A stretch of 64,000 nt of DNA from assembly GCF_010093205.1 (NCBI RefSeq), contig NZ_PDWN01000002.1, positions 124,001-188,000 of the forward strand, given 5' to 3'. Under the pieces are notes generated by a model. It made no database searches. It saw only the letters and a list, made by a program, of their open reading frames with translations, and had not been told where the DNA came from. Both the position numbers and the translations under genes were made by a program. The stretch is from Pseudoxanthomonas daejeonensis. GTDB lineage: Bacteria > Pseudomonadota > Gammaproteobacteria > Xanthomonadales > Xanthomonadaceae. Positions 30,406 to 41,256 of the stretch are shown here, one piece after another; position 1 is the first letter of the stretch; each line of letters opens with the position of its first letter.

Positions 30406-31641
30406 TCAGAACTCGCCGCCGTACCACTTGAAGATCTTCTTGAAGAAGTTGCCGGCGCGGCCGCTGGGCAATGCCGGCCGGCGCGGATGCTCGATCTGGC
30501 TGCCCATCAGCAGCAGGCCCACGCCACTGGCATGCACCGGGTTGCCCACCACCTCGCCCAGCCCGCTCACGTGCTGGGGGATGCCGATGCGCACGGGCAT
30601 CTGAAGCATCTCCTCGGCCAGCTCGACCACGCCTTCCATCTTCGAGGCGCCGCCGGTCAGGACCATGCCTGCGCGGACCATCTCCTCGAAACCGGAGCGG
30701 CGCAGCTCGGCCTGGACCATTTCGAAGATTTCCTCGTAACGACCCTGCACTGCCTGCGCCAGCGAAGCGCGCGGCATGCGCCGCGGCGGCCGGTCGCCGA
30801 CGCTGGGCACCTGGATGCTCTCCTCGGCGGTGGCCAGCTGCGCCAGCGCGCAGGCGTAGCGCACCTTGATCTGCTCGGCTTCCGGCGTCGGGGTGCGCAG
30901 CATGTGCGCGATGTCGTTGGTGACGTGGTCGCCGGCGATCGGCAGCGAGGCGGTGTGGCAGATCGCGCCCTGGATGAACACCGCGATGTCGGTGGTGCCG
31001 GCGCCCATGTCCACAAGGACCACGCCCAGTTCGCGCTCGTCGGCGGTCAGCACCGCGACGCTCGAGGCCAGCGAAGACAGGATCAGGTCGTCGACCTGCA
31101 GGCCGCAGCGCTGCACGCACTTGGTGATGTTCTGCGCCGCCGACTGCGCGCAGGTGACCAGGTGAGCATGCACCTCCAGGCGCACGCCGGTCATGCCGAC
31201 CGGGTTGCGGATGCCTTCCTGCGAGTCGTCGAGCACGTACTCGCGCGGGATCGCGTGCAGGATGCGCTGGTCGGCCGGGATGGCCACCGCCTTGGCCGCA
31301 TCGAGCACCCGGTCCAGGTCGGCCCAGGTCACCTCGCCGTCGCGGATCGGGACGATGCCCGGCGAGTTCTTGCACTGCACGTGGTTGCCGGAGATCGACG
31401 CATACACCGAGCGGATCTCGCAGCCGGCCATCAGCTCGGCCTCCTCCACCGCGCGCTGGATCGACTGCACGGTCGACTCGATATCCACCACCACGCCGCG
31501 CTTGAGGCCGCGCGATTCGTGCGAGCCGATCCCGATCACCTCGATCGGATTGCCCGGCGAATACTCGCCCACCAGCGCCACCACCTTGGAGGTGCCGATA
31601 TCGAGGCCCACGATGAGGGACTTGTCGCCTTTGCGGTTCAT
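30406..31641 (-). CDS. ftsA: Cell division protein FtsA
   Basis: Actin-like ATPase that tethers FtsZ to the membrane. The 411-residue protein has SLIVGLDIGTSKVVALVGEY (phosphate 1), the SHI/SHS-2 domain around MAGCEIRSVYASISGNHVQ, and VLVDMGAGTTDIAVF (phosphate 2). It also has the adenosine motif VLTGGASKMEGVVEL and an amphipathic membrane tail FFKKIFKWYGG. The ATG overlaps the 3' end of ftsQ by four bases (31638-31641), indicating translational coupling. Confidence 0.98.
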   Translation of the reverse strand: MNRKGDKSLIVGLDIGTSKVVALVGEYSPGNPIEVIGIGSHESRGLKRGVVVDIESTVQSIQRAVEEAELMAGCEIRSVYASISGNHVQCKNSPGIVPIRDGEVTWADLDRVLDAAKAVAIPADQRILHAIPREYVLDDSQEGIRNPVGMTGVRLEVHAHLVTCAQSAAQNITKCVQRCGLQVDDLILSSLASSVAVLTADERELGVVLVDMGAGTTDIAVFIQGAICHTASLPIAGDHVTNDIAHMLRTPTPEAEQIKVRYACALAQLATAEESIQVPSVGDRPPRRMPRASLAQAVQGRYEEIFEMVQAELRRSGFEEMVRAGMVLTGGASKMEGVVELAEEMLQMPVRIGIPQHVSGLGEVVGNPVHASGVGLLLMGSQIEHPRRPALPSGRAGNFFKKIFKWYGGEF

Positions 31642-32417
31642 GTACTGCTCGCCTGCTGTGATTGCGTCCGCGCGGTGCCGGTCGGCGCCTGCGGTGAAGG
31701 GGAAGAAGGTGCGGAGGCCGCGGGCGTACCCCAGGCCAGGGTGAATCCGTTGGTGTAACGCAGGTCGGCACGCGCGATCGGGCGCGCCTGTTGCACCAGC
31801 AACTGCGGAAGCACGCGGGCGAAGCGCTGCAGGCGTGCGCGCGCATCGTCGCGACCGACCACCACCTCGATGCCGTTATCCAGGGTCATCGACCAGCTGC
31901 CCCGTGCATCCATGCCCAGTTGCGCGACGCCGTAACCCAGCGGCGCGAACAAGCCTCGCGCTTCGTTGTAGAGCTCGACCACCTCGGCGCTGCGCGCCGG
32001 CGGTCCGCCCAGCCGCGGCAGGCGTTCGCTGGCCAGGTCCTGCGGCAGCGGGAACAGCTGGCCACGCTCGGACAGCAGCTTGTCGTCGTCCCAGAAGGCG
32101 AACGGCACGTGCTCGACGACCTGGATCTCGAGGACGTCGGGCCATTGCTTGCGCACCTGTGCGTGCTCGATCCAGGGCAGCCTCTCCACCGCGCGTTGCG
32201 CCGCGTCGAGGTCGGCGGCGAAGAAGCCGCGACTGGCGTAAGGCGCCACCGCCGCACGCAGCTGCTCGGCCTGGACCCGCTCGAACTGGCCGGTCACGCG
32301 CAGGCGCGACAACGGCCAGCGCTCGGCGCCGACCCAGCCGTTGAGCACAGCCACCACCGGCAACGCGACCAGCGTCACCGCGAGCAGCCAGGCCAGGATG
32401 CGCAGCAGCGCGTTCAC
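31638..32417 (-). CDS. ftsQ: Cell division protein FtsQ
   Basis: Bitopic divisome protein that recruits FtsB/FtsL. The 259 residues begin at a GTG (32417): a short cytoplasmic part, a membrane helix (about 4-26, [20 protein letters not shown]), a POTRA domain (about 37-110, [20 protein letters not shown]...[20 protein letters not shown]) and a beta domain. The last 30 residues are low-complexity Ser/Pro/Gln. The GTG overlaps the ddl stop (GTGA), so the start is well fixed by coupling. Confidence 0.95.
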   Translation of the reverse strand: MNALLRILAWLLAVTLVALPVVAVLNGWVGAERWPLSRLRVTGQFERVQAEQLRAAVAPYASRGFFAADLDAAQRAVERLPWIEHAQVRKQWPDVLEIQVVEHVPFAFWDDDKLLSERGQLFPLPQDLASERLPRLGGPPARSAEVVELYNEARGLFAPLGYGVAQLGMDARGSWSMTLDNGIEVVVGRDDARARLQRFARVLPQLLVQQARPIARADLRYTNGFTLAWGTPAASAPSSPSPQAPTGTARTQSQQASST

Positions 32418-33400
32418 GCAGCGGCACCTCCCTCGGTATCGGCCACGGTCTGCTCGAGGATCCGCCAGCACAGCTCTTCGAATTCGACGCCGACCTGGCG
32501 CGCGGCCTTGGGCACCAGCGAATGACTGGTCATGCCCGGCGCGGTGTTCACTTCGAGCAGGTAGGGCGCACCGGTGGTGCGCGAACGCATCACGTCCACA
32601 CGACCCCAGCCACTGCAGCCGGCGGCGCGGAATGCGGCCAGCGCCAGCTCGCCCAGGCGCAGTTCGTCCTCGCCGGCCAGGCCGGGGCACAGGTACTGGG
32701 TGTCCTCGGCGATGTACTTGGCGTTGTAGTCGTACCACTCGCCCTTGGGCACGATCCGGATCGATGGCAGCGCCACGTCGCCGAGGATGCCGACGGTCAG
32801 CTCGTCGCCGACCACCATCTGTTCCATCAGCAGTTCGCCCGGATAGCGCGCGGCCAGCTCGACCGCGTCATCCAGGCCAGCTTCGTCCAGCACGCGCGAC
32901 ACGCCCACGCTGGAGCCTTCGGAGGACGGCTTGACGATGACCGGCAGACCCAGCGAGCGCGCCGCGGCATGCACGGAGGAAGCGTCGGCGCCGCGCGCGA
33001 TGCGCACGTAGCGCGGCGTCGGCAGGCCCAGCGACAGCCACACCTGCTTGGTCCGGATCTTGTCCATCGCCAGCGCCGAACCGAGCACGTCCGAACCGGT
33101 GTACGGAACACCCAGCGCGTCCATCAGGCCCTGCACGACGCCGTCCTCGCCCCCGCCGCGCTGGCCGTGCAGGATGTTGAAGACGCGATCGAATTTCCTC
33201 GCCAGGAGGGCCTCGGCCAGTGCCGGGATGCCATCGACCGCATGCGCGTCCACGCCGTGCGCGCGCAGCGCGTCGAGCACGTTGCGGCCCGAATCCAGCG
33301 ACACCTCGCGTTCGGAGCTGGTGCCGCCCATCAGCACGGCGACCCGGCCGAACACGGTCGGATCGGTGAAACGCGGCGGCGACAGCAGGTTCGTGCTCAT
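32414..33400 (-). CDS. ddl: D-alanine--D-alanine ligase Ddl
   Basis: ATP-grasp ligase that makes D-Ala-D-Ala for the peptide stem. The 328 residues show [19 protein letters not shown] at the N-terminus, [20 protein letters not shown] (family signature 1) and the ATP-grasp [17 protein letters not shown]. Signature 2 follows ([10 protein letters not shown]...[16 protein letters not shown]). It lies between murC and ftsQ with overlaps at both ends, the usual dcw position of ddlB. Confidence 0.98.
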   Translation of the reverse strand: MSTNLLSPPRFTDPTVFGRVAVLMGGTSSEREVSLDSGRNVLDALRAHGVDAHAVDGIPALAEALLARKFDRVFNILHGQRGGGEDGVVQGLMDALGVPYTGSDVLGSALAMDKIRTKQVWLSLGLPTPRYVRIARGADASSVHAAARSLGLPVIVKPSSEGSSVGVSRVLDEAGLDDAVELAARYPGELLMEQMVVGDELTVGILGDVALPSIRIVPKGEWYDYNAKYIAEDTQYLCPGLAGEDELRLGELALAAFRAAGCSGWGRVDVMRSRTTGAPYLLEVNTAPGMTSHSLVPKAARQVGVEFEELCWRILEQTVADTEGGAAA

Positions 33401-34833
33401 GCCGGGGCTCCGCTGCCGAAGCCGTCGGTGGCGATCTGGTGGGCCACGTAGCCGATGTCGCCCGCGCCCATCATCAGCAACAGGTCGCCGTCCTGGAGCA
33501 CGTCGGGCAGCACGGTGACCAGGTCGGCGACCTGCCCCACCACCACCGGCTCGCTGCGTCCGCGGGCGCGGATCGCCCGGGCCAGGGAACGCGCATCGGC
33601 ACCGGGGATCGGCGCCTCGCCGGCCGGATAGACCTCGCTCAGGACCAGCGCGTCGGCTTCCGACAGGACCGAGGCGAACGCATCGAACTGGTCGCGGGTG
33701 CGGCTGTAGCGGTGCGGCTGGAAGGCCACGACCAGGCGACGCTCCGGCCAGCCACCGCGCGCGGCGGCGAACACCGCTGCCAGTTCCTTGGGATGGTGGC
33801 CGTAGTCGTCGACCACGCGCACCTTCGCGCCCGATGCTGTGGCCACTTCGCCCAGGTCGTTGAAGCGCCGGCCGATACCGGCGAACTTCTCCAGCGCCGA
33901 AGCGATGTTCGCCGGCGACACGCCCAGCTGCCAGGCCACGGCGGCGGCAGCCAGCGCGTTGAGCACGTTGTGCCGGCCCGGCAGGGCCAGGGTCACCGGC
34001 ACCGTCGCGCCTTCGGGCAGGCGCAGGGTGAAGCGCATGCGCGGGCCATCCTGGACGATGTCGTCGGCGCGCACGTCAGCGTTCTCGGCCGTGCCGTAGG
34101 TCATCACGTGGCGCGGGGTGTGCGCGGCGAGCGCGGCCACTTCCGGGTCGTCGATGCACAGCACCGCCAGCCCGTAGAACGGCAGGCGCTGCAGGAACTC
34201 GGCGAACGCCGACTGCAGCCGCGAGAAATCGTTGCCGTAGTTCTCGAGGTGGTCGGCATCGATGTTGGTGATCACCGCGACCAGCGGGTTCAGGCGCAGG
34301 AAGCTGCCATCGCTCTCGTCGGCCTCGGCCACCAGCCACTGGCCGCCGCCGAGCTTGGCGTTGGCGCCGGCCGCGAGCAGCTGCCCGCCGATGACGAAGG
34401 TCGGATCCAGCCCGCCTTCGCTGAGCACCGCGGCGGTGAGGCTGGTGGTGGTGGTCTTGCCGTGGGTGCCGGCCACGGCAATACCGCGGCGGAAACGCAT
34501 CAGTTCGGCCAGCATCGCCGCGCGCGGCACGATCGGGATGCGCTGGCTGCGCGCCTCCATCAGTTCCGGGTTGTCGTCGCGGATCGCGCTGGATACCACC
34601 ACGCAATCGGTCCCCAGCACGTTGGCGGCGGAATGACCGCGCACGACGCGCGCACCCAGTCGCGCCAGGCGGCGGGTGGCGGCGTTGTCGGCGCTGTCGG
34701 AGCCGGAGACCTCGTAGCCGAGCGTCAGCATCACTTCCGCGATGCCGCTCATGCCGGTGCCGCCAATGCCGACGAAATGCACGCGGGGAAAGGCGCGCAC
34801 GAGGTCGTCGGTGTCGTTGAGGCGGCGGATCAT
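33397..34833 (-). CDS. murC: UDP-N-acetylmuramate--L-alanine ligase MurC
   Basis: Adds L-Ala to UDP-MurNAc. The 478 residues have the Rossmann lead [20 protein letters not shown], the Mur-ligase P-loop [36 protein letters not shown] and the C-terminal [20 protein letters not shown]. Length and motifs are standard. It overlaps murG upstream and ddl downstream by four bases each, consistent with a tightly coupled operon. Confidence 0.98.
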   Translation of the reverse strand: MIRRLNDTDDLVRAFPRVHFVGIGGTGMSGIAEVMLTLGYEVSGSDSADNAATRRLARLGARVVRGHSAANVLGTDCVVVSSAIRDDNPELMEARSQRIPIVPRAAMLAELMRFRRGIAVAGTHGKTTTTSLTAAVLSEGGLDPTFVIGGQLLAAGANAKLGGGQWLVAEADESDGSFLRLNPLVAVITNIDADHLENYGNDFSRLQSAFAEFLQRLPFYGLAVLCIDDPEVAALAAHTPRHVMTYGTAENADVRADDIVQDGPRMRFTLRLPEGATVPVTLALPGRHNVLNALAAAAVAWQLGVSPANIASALEKFAGIGRRFNDLGEVATASGAKVRVVDDYGHHPKELAAVFAAARGGWPERRLVVAFQPHRYSRTRDQFDAFASVLSEADALVLSEVYPAGEAPIPGADARSLARAIRARGRSEPVVVGQVADLVTVLPDVLQDGDLLLMMGAGDIGYVAHQIATDGFGSGAPA

Positions 34834-35960
34834 GCGGAAACTCCAGGGGTTGCGTCGGGCGAAGCGGATTCTTCGAGGATGATGTCGGCGATGCGCTCGG
34901 CCGCGTCAGGCCGCGCCAGCGTGCGCGCGGCGCTGGCCATGGCCAGGCGGCGGGACGGATCGGCGGCAAGCGAACGCAACACGGGCTGCAGGTTCGCGGC
35001 CAGCTGCGCGTCCTGCTTCAGCAACACGGCCGCGTCGTGCTCGACCAGGTATTCGGCGTTGCGGGTCTGGTGGTCGTCGACCGCGGCGGCGAACGGCACC
35101 AGCACGCTGCCGACGCCGGCGGCGCAGAGCTCGGCCAGGGTGGATGCCCCTGCACGGCACACCACCAGGTCGGCCCAGGCGTAGGCCGCGGCCATGTCGT
35201 CGATGAAGGCCTCCACGCGTGCCGGCACGCCGGCATCGGCGTAGGCGCGCTCGGCTTCGGCGCGCAGCTTTTCGCCGCACTGGTGGCGCACATCGATCGC
35301 GATGTCGGCCAGCACAGCCAATGCGGCCGGCAGTGCGTCATTGAGCGCGCGTGCGCCCTGGCTGCCGCCCAGCACCAGCAGGCGCAGCGGGCCGGTGCGG
35401 CCGGCCAGGCGCTGCTCCGGCGCCGGCAGCGCGGCGATCGCCGCGCGCACCGGATTGCCCGCGACTTCCTCGCGGGCGAAGCTGCCCGGGAAGCCGCTCA
35501 GCGTGCGCCGAGCCAGCTTCGACAGCACGCGGTTGGTCATGCCCGGCGCGCGGTTCTGTTCGTGCACCAGCAACGGCAGGCCGGACAGCCATGCCGCCAG
35601 GCCACCGGGGCCGGAAGCGAAACCGCCGAATCCGATCACCGCGCGGGGACGCCGCCGGCGCAGCACCGCGCGCGCGGCGCTGACGGCGCGCAGCAGTTTC
35701 GCCGGGGCCGCGATCAGGGCCAGCTTGCCCTTGCCGCGCACGCCGGCGACCGGAAGCGTGTCGATCTCGATCCCGTGCTGCGGCACCAGCCGCGTTTCCA
35801 TCGCGCCACTCGCGCCCAGCCAGACCACGGGCACGCCGCGATCGCGCAGCACCTGCGCCACCGCCAATGCCGGGAAAATGTGGCCACCGGTACCCCCGGC
35901 CATGACCATCACCGGACGCACCGGCTTCTGTGCGGGAGTCGCATGCATGTCCGCGCTCAC
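34830..35960 (-). CDS. murG: Undecaprenyl-PP-MurNAc-pentapeptide GlcNAc transferase MurG
   Basis: Peripheral membrane GT28 enzyme that converts lipid I to lipid II. The 376 residues have the donor/acceptor loop [56 protein letters not shown] and the UDP-GlcNAc site [20 protein letters not shown]. ftsW ends at its start with a four-base overlap. There is a slightly long N-terminus ([16 protein letters not shown]); M5 is an alternative start. Confidence 0.98.
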   Translation of the reverse strand: MSADMHATPAQKPVRPVMVMAGGTGGHIFPALAVAQVLRDRGVPVVWLGASGAMETRLVPQHGIEIDTLPVAGVRGKGKLALIAAPAKLLRAVSAARAVLRRRRPRAVIGFGGFASGPGGLAAWLSGLPLLVHEQNRAPGMTNRVLSKLARRTLSGFPGSFAREEVAGNPVRAAIAALPAPEQRLAGRTGPLRLLVLGGSQGARALNDALPAALAVLADIAIDVRHQCGEKLRAEAERAYADAGVPARVEAFIDDMAAAYAWADLVVCRAGASTLAELCAAGVGSVLVPFAAAVDDHQTRNAEYLVEHDAAVLLKQDAQLAANLQPVLRSLAADPSRRLAMASAARTLARPDAAERIADIILEESASPDATPGVSA

Positions 35961-37294
35961 GAGAAGCCCCCGAACGTCGGCTCGACCCGCGAGGTCCCGC
36001 GGCCACGCAGCCCGGTGGCCGCCGGATGCGCGTGCACGACCGGCGGCGGCGCCGGGCGCGACGTGCGTGCCGGCACGGCCGCGGGCTCGGCTTCCGTGGC
36101 ATCGGCAACACCGGTCGCCGGCGCGCCTTCCTGCCGCAGCGCACGCTGGCGCTCGGCGCGATCGAGTTCATAGGACACGCGCAGCAGCAGGCCGATGGCC
36201 ACGCAGGTCATCATCACGCTCGAACCACCGGAGGAAACCAGCGGCAGGGTGAGGCCCTTGGTCGGCAGCATGCCCAGGTTCACGCCGACCGATACGAAGC
36301 TCTGCATGCCGATCCACAGCGCCACGCCGAAGGCGATGTAGCCTGCGAAGTGGCGGCGCATTTCCACGCACTTCAGGCCCAGGTGCAGGGCGCGGCCGAC
36401 CAGCAGTGCGTACAGGCCGATCACCAGGCACACGCCGGCAAAGCCCAGCTCCTCGGCGATGACCGAGAAAATGAAGTCGGTATGCGCCTCCGGCAGATAG
36501 TTGAGCTTCTGCACCGATGCGCCCAGGCCCACGCCGAACCATTCGCCACGGCCGATCGCCATCAGCGCGTTGCTGAGCTGGTAGCCGGAGCCGAGCTGGT
36601 CGGCCCACGGGTCCAGGAACGAGGTGACGCGGCGCATACGGTACGGCTCGAACACCACCAGCGCGACCATCGCCGGCAGCGCGATCACCACCGGGGCGGA
36701 CATGCGTGGCAGGTTCACCCCGCCAAGCACCAGCATGCCTGCGGTGATGCCCAGCAGCAGCGTCGCCGAACCGAAGTCGGGCTGCGCCAGGAGCATGACG
36801 ATCAGCACGGCCGCCACGCCCAGCGGCTTGAGCATGGCCGGCCAGGTGGCGTTGACTTCGTCGCGGAAGCGGACCAGATAGCTGGCCATCCACACGATGT
36901 AGATGATCTTCACCGCCTCGACCACCTGGAAGCGCGACACGCCCAGGTTGATCCAGCGGCGCGCGCCGTTGACGCTCACGCCCAGGCCCGGCAGCCACGG
37001 CATCAGCAGCAGGATGAAGCAGCCCAGCAGCAGCAGCTGGTTGTACTTTTCAACCGTCTTCAGCTCGGTGCGCATGGCAACCGCGGCCAGGGCGATGCCC
37101 ACGCCCAGGAACAGCACGTGCCGGACCAGGTAGTGGAACGGGCCCACGCCCAGGTTCTCGCCGATCGCCACCGAAGCCGAACCGACCATCACCACGCCCA
37201 GGCACGCCAGCGCGAGCGCGGCACCTGTCAGCCACGGGTCGAAGCGGCCGCCGATGGCCTCCAACCGGGTCGCCTGGCGCGAAAGGTCGTTCAT
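35957..37294 (-). CDS. ftsW: Septal peptidoglycan polymerase FtsW (SEDS)
   Basis: Lipid II polymerase of the divisome, working with FtsI. The 445 residues contain about ten membrane spans, the SEDS core [25 protein letters not shown], the E/H region [20 protein letters not shown], and [20 protein letters not shown]. The C-terminus is a Pro/Ala-rich cytoplasmic tail. The start is ATG 37294 ([16 protein letters not shown]), sharing bases with the mraY stop (ATGA). A longer open frame to 38266 is antisense-free but reads mraY out of frame and is rejected. murD, which separates mraY and ftsW in E. coli, is missing. Confidence 0.98.
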   Translation of the reverse strand: MNDLSRQATRLEAIGGRFDPWLTGAALALACLGVVMVGSASVAIGENLGVGPFHYLVRHVLFLGVGIALAAVAMRTELKTVEKYNQLLLLGCFILLLMPWLPGLGVSVNGARRWINLGVSRFQVVEAVKIIYIVWMASYLVRFRDEVNATWPAMLKPLGVAAVLIVMLLAQPDFGSATLLLGITAGMLVLGGVNLPRMSAPVVIALPAMVALVVFEPYRMRRVTSFLDPWADQLGSGYQLSNALMAIGRGEWFGVGLGASVQKLNYLPEAHTDFIFSVIAEELGFAGVCLVIGLYALLVGRALHLGLKCVEMRRHFAGYIAFGVALWIGMQSFVSVGVNLGMLPTKGLTLPLVSSGGSSVMMTCVAIGLLLRVSYELDRAERQRALRQEGAPATGVADATEAEPAAVPARTSRPAPPPVVHAHPAATGLRGRGTSRVEPTFGGFS

Positions 37295-38379
37295 CAGCGC
37301 ACCTTCAACGTGGCCAGGCCGACCAGCACCAGGATCACCGAGATGATCCAGAAGCGGACGATCACGCGTGGCTCCGGCCAGCCCTTCAGCTCGAAGTGAT
37401 GGTGGATGGGCGCCATCCGGAACACGCGTTTCCCGGTGAGCTTGAACGAGGCCACCTGGATCATCACCGACAGTGTTTCGATGACGAAGATGCCGCCCAT
37501 GATCACCAGCACCAGCTCCTGGCGGACGATCACCGCGATCGTGCCCAGCACCGCGCCCAGCGCCAGCGCGCCGATGTCGCCCATGAACACCATCGCCGGA
37601 TAGGTGTTGAACCAGAGGAAGCCCAGCCCCGCGCCGGCGATCGCCGCGCAGATGATGATCAGCTCGCCCGCGCCGGGTACCTGCGGGATCTGCAGGTAGC
37701 TGGAGAACACCGCATTGCCCGAGGCGTAGGCGAACACGCCCAGCGCGCAGGCGACCAGCACGGTCGGCATGATCGCCAACCCGTCCAGGCCGTCGGTCAG
37801 GTTGACCGCATTGGAAAAGCCGACGATCCAGAAGTAGGCGATGCCGACAAAGCCAATACCGGCGAGCGGCAACGCGATCGACTTGAAGAACGGCACGTAG
37901 AAGGTGGTCGCGGCGGGCACGTCGGCGTACAGCCACAGGTACAGGCCGGCGGCCAGGCCGAAGATCGACTGCAGCAGGTACTTCCAGCGCGACTTCAGTC
38001 CGTTGGGATCGCGCCTGACGATCTTGATCCAGTCGTCGTACCAGCCGATCGCGCCGAAGGCCAGCATCACCAGCAGCACGGTCCACACGTACTTGTTGCG
38101 CAGGTCGCCCCAGAGCAGGACCGACAGCAGGACGGTAAGCAGGATCAGCGCGCCGCCCATGGTCGGCGTGCCGGCCTTGGAGAAGTGCGACTGCGGGCCG
38201 TCCTTGCGGATCGGCTGGCCGCCCTTGAGCTGGCCGAGCCTGCGGATCACCGCCGGCCCCAGCCACAAGGACAGGAAAAGTGCCGTGAGGGCAGCCAGGA
38301 TCCCGCGGAAAGTCAGGTAGCCGAACAGGCCGAAGAAGTTCTCCAGCCCCTGCAGCCAGCGCGCGAGTTCAAGCAGCAT
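37294..38379 (-). CDS. mraY: Phospho-MurNAc-pentapeptide transferase MraY
   Basis: Integral membrane enzyme that makes lipid I. The 361 residues and ten predicted membrane helices are standard. Signatures are [40 protein letters not shown] (catalytic Asp region) and [20 protein letters not shown]. It overlaps murF upstream by eleven bases and ftsW downstream by one. Confidence 0.99.
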   Translation of the reverse strand: MLLELARWLQGLENFFGLFGYLTFRGILAALTALFLSLWLGPAVIRRLGQLKGGQPIRKDGPQSHFSKAGTPTMGGALILLTVLLSVLLWGDLRNKYVWTVLLVMLAFGAIGWYDDWIKIVRRDPNGLKSRWKYLLQSIFGLAAGLYLWLYADVPAATTFYVPFFKSIALPLAGIGFVGIAYFWIVGFSNAVNLTDGLDGLAIMPTVLVACALGVFAYASGNAVFSSYLQIPQVPGAGELIIICAAIAGAGLGFLWFNTYPAMVFMGDIGALALGAVLGTIAVIVRQELVLVIMGGIFVIETLSVMIQVASFKLTGKRVFRMAPIHHHFELKGWPEPRVIVRFWIISVILVLVGLATLKVR

Positions 38380-39790
38380 CCGTAGCGTCCCCTTGCGCCA
38401 GCAGCGCGGTCACGATCCTGTCCATCGCGCTGCCGCGCGAACCCTTCACCAGCACGCGCAGGGCATGGCCCGCGGTACCGGCCAGCGACACGGGCGCACG
38501 CGCACCCAGATCGGCCTGCAGTGCAGCGGCCAGCGATTCGTGCGTATTGAAATGACGACCGCGGTCGCCGAACGCACGCGCTGCGGCGGCGCTGAGCGGG
38601 CCGAGCGCGTACAAGCGCGCGATGCCGGCCTCGCGGGCCCGCGTCCCGGCATCGGCATGCAGCGACTCGGCCTCCGAACCCAGTTCGCGCATGTCGCCGA
38701 GCACCAGCCAGGCCTCGTCGCCCGACGCAGCCAGGGCGTCGATGGCGGCGGCGAGCGAACCGGGGTTGGCGTTGTAGCTGTCGTCGATGAGGAGCGCGCC
38801 GCCCGGCAGCGTGTGCGCCACCTGGCGACCGGGCACGGGCCGCGCATCGGCGAGCCCGGCGGCGATGTCGGCCAGCGGCACCTCGCAGGCCAGGGCGATG
38901 GCGGCGGCGGCCAGCGCGTTGCAGACGTTGTGCCGGCCCGGCAACGCGAGGACGACGTCGACCTCGCCCTGCGGCGCCACCAGCACGAAACGGCTGCCCT
39001 GCCCGGTCGCGACCACGTCGCGCGCGGTGACGTCGGCACTGGCCTCCAGGCCGAAGCGCAGGACCTGGCGCCCGCTGTCGGCGGCGCGGATGACCTGCTG
39101 CTCGAACCAGGTGCCGAAGGCGTCGTCGGCATTGACCACCGCCACGCCGCCGTCGCCCAGGGCCGCGTAGATCGCGCCCTTGGTCTCGGCCACGCCCAGC
39201 AGGCTGCCCATCCGTTCCAGGTGCGCGGCGGCGACGTTGTTGACCAGGGCCACGTCCGGCGCGGCGATCGCGGTCAGGTAGGCGATATCGCCGGGCTTGC
39301 CCGCGCCCATCTCGTAGATGGCGAAGTCGGCATCCTCGGGCGCGTCGATCACCGCCAGCGGCAGCCCGATTTCGTTGTTGCGGTTGCCCGGGTTGGCATA
39401 GGCATGCCCGGCGCGCTGCAGGATCTCCAGCACCAGCGTCTTGACGCTGGTCTTGCCGTTGCTGCCGGTGATGGCGACCACCCTGGCGCGGCGATCGCGC
39501 TGGATGCCCGCTGCGATCCGCGCGAGCGCGCGCTCGCTGTCCTCGACCAGCACCTGCGGCAATGACGGCTCCAGCTCCAGCAGCCGCTCGACCAGCAGTG
39601 CAGCCGCACCGCGCATCACCGCATCGGCCGCGAAGTCGTGGCCATCGAAGCGCTCGCCGCGCAGGGCCACGTACAGGCTGCCCGGCCCGAGCTGGCGGGT
39701 GTCATGGCTGACCGACTCGATCACCGTGTCGTCGCCATGCAGTTCGCCACCAGCCCAGTGCGCGATCAGCGAGAGCGGCAGCCGGTTCAT
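38369..39790 (-). CDS. murF: UDP-MurNAc-tripeptide--D-Ala-D-Ala ligase MurF
   Basis: Adds D-Ala-D-Ala to complete the pentapeptide. The 473 residues start [20 protein letters not shown]. They have the N-terminal [24 protein letters not shown] domain, the P-loop [39 protein letters not shown] and the C-terminal [20 protein letters not shown]. The ATG overlaps the murE stop by four bases. Confidence 0.98.
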   Translation of the reverse strand: MNRLPLSLIAHWAGGELHGDDTVIESVSHDTRQLGPGSLYVALRGERFDGHDFAADAVMRGAAALLVERLLELEPSLPQVLVEDSERALARIAAGIQRDRRARVVAITGSNGKTSVKTLVLEILQRAGHAYANPGNRNNEIGLPLAVIDAPEDADFAIYEMGAGKPGDIAYLTAIAAPDVALVNNVAAAHLERMGSLLGVAETKGAIYAALGDGGVAVVNADDAFGTWFEQQVIRAADSGRQVLRFGLEASADVTARDVVATGQGSRFVLVAPQGEVDVVLALPGRHNVCNALAAAAIALACEVPLADIAAGLADARPVPGRQVAHTLPGGALLIDDSYNANPGSLAAAIDALAASGDEAWLVLGDMRELGSEAESLHADAGTRAREAGIARLYALGPLSAAAARAFGDRGRHFNTHESLAAALQADLGARAPVSLAGTAGHALRVLVKGSRGSAMDRIVTALLAQGDATDAA

Positions 39791-41256
39791 GCCCGCGCCT
39801 CCAGCGCGCGACGCGCGACATCGGTGTCGTCGAACGGGAAGCGCACCCCGGCCACTTCCTGGTAGGGCTCGTGGCCCTTCCCGGCCACCAGCACGATGTC
39901 GTCCGGACCGGCCTGTCCGATCGCATCGAGGATGGCGCGGGCACGGTCGCGCTCCACCCGGGCGGCGCCGGATACGCTGAAGCCGGCGATGATGTCGGCG
40001 ACGATCGCGTCGCCATCCTCGCCGCGCGGATTGTCGTCGGTGACGATCACCACGTCGGCCTCGGCCTCGGCGATCTGCGCCATCTGCGGGCGCTTGCCGC
40101 GATCGCGCTCCCCGCCGCAACCGAATACGCAGACCAGCCTGGCCGCGGCATGCGCGCGCAGGCTGGTCAGGGCCTGGGCCAGCGCATCGGGCGTGTGCGC
40201 GTAGTCGACCACCACCAGCGGCAGCGTGCCATCGCCGCCGAGGCGGTTCATCCGCCCGACCACCGGCTGCAGCCGGCCCAGGATCGCGGCGATCGTCGCC
40301 GGACTGTCGCCGAGCGCGTGCAGCACGCCGGCCACAGCGAGCAGGTTGTCGACGTTGAATCGACCCAGCAGGGGCGAGCGCACCGGATGCGACTCGCCGG
40401 CGACGACCAGATCGAAACCGATGCCGCCGTTGTCGAACTGCAGCGCCTGCGCCTGCAGCGTCGCGCCGGCCTGGCCGCGCGAACTGACGCCCACCACCTG
40501 CAGTTCCGGAGCCAGGCTCCCATGCAGGGTGCGGCCGAAGGCATCGTCCAGGTTCAGCACCGCGGCCTTGAGACCGGCGCGCGTGAACAGCCGCGCCTTG
40601 GCGGCGCCGTAGCTGGTCATGTCGCCGTGGTAATCGAGGTGGTCGCGGGTGAGATTGGTGAACACCGCGACGTCGTAGTGCACGCCATCCACGCGCCCCT
40701 GGTCGAGCGCATGCGAGCTCACCTCCATCGCCACCGCCTGCACGCCCGTGTCGCGCAGGTCGCCGAGCAGTGCATGCATGCGCAGCACCAGCGGCGTGGT
40801 GAAACCGGTCGGCTGGATCTGGCCGTAGCGGCCCGCGCCCAGGGTGCCGATGCTGCCGCTGTCGATCCCTCGCAGGTGCCAGGCCTGGGCCAGCAGCTGC
40901 ACGGTCGAAGTCTTGCCGTTGGTGCCGGTGACGCCGACCATCGTCATCGCGTGCGAGGGATGGCCATGGAACAGGTCGCCCATGGCGCCCAGCCGCGATC
41001 GCAGCCCCGGCACCGCGATCGCCTCGGCCGGCGCGGGATATTCATCGGGCGCGGGCGGCTCGAACAGGATCGCCGAAGCGCCCGCTTCCTGCGCCTGGGC
41101 GACGAAAGCCAGTCCATGCGTACCGAATCCGGCGATCGCGACGAATGCATCGCCGCGACGGATCTCGCGGCTGTCCATCACCAGCCCGGAAACGTCGATG
41201 TCGCGCGGCAGCGCGACGTCGGGCAGCAAGCGGGAGAGCGGCATCGCACGGATCAT
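39787..41256 (-). CDS. murE: UDP-MurNAc-L-Ala-D-Glu--2,6-diaminopimelate ligase MurE
   Basis: Adds meso-diaminopimelate. The 489 residues have [20 protein letters not shown], the P-loop [20 protein letters not shown] and [20 protein letters not shown] (with the family Ser-His). The motif [10 protein letters not shown] contains DNPR, which marks meso-DAP rather than lysine specificity, as expected for a Gram-negative wall. The start is ATG 41256 (coupled to the ftsI stop by ATGA); M5 at 41244 is an alternative. Confidence 0.98.
   Translation of the reverse strand: MIRAMPLSRLLPDVALPRDIDVSGLVMDSREIRRGDAFVAIAGFGTHGLAFVAQAQEAGASAILFEPPAPDEYPAPAEAIAVPGLRSRLGAMGDLFHGHPSHAMTMVGVTGTNGKTSTVQLLAQAWHLRGIDSGSIGTLGAGRYGQIQPTGFTTPLVLRMHALLGDLRDTGVQAVAMEVSSHALDQGRVDGVHYDVAVFTNLTRDHLDYHGDMTSYGAAKARLFTRAGLKAAVLNLDDAFGRTLHGSLAPELQVVGVSSRGQAGATLQAQALQFDNGGIGFDLVVAGESHPVRSPLLGRFNVDNLLAVAGVLHALGDSPATIAAILGRLQPVVGRMNRLGGDGTLPLVVVDYAHTPDALAQALTSLRAHAAARLVCVFGCGGERDRGKRPQMAQIAEAEADVVIVTDDNPRGEDGDAIVADIIAGFSVSGAARVERDRARAILDAIGQAGPDDIVLVAGKGHEPYQEVAGVRFPFDDTDVARRALEARA

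Noticed and set aside
35957-38266. A single 769-codon frame covering ftsW and part of mraY
   Set aside because: The upstream part is mraY in a different frame. MraY's own frame is intact, and ftsW has a coupled ATG at 37294.
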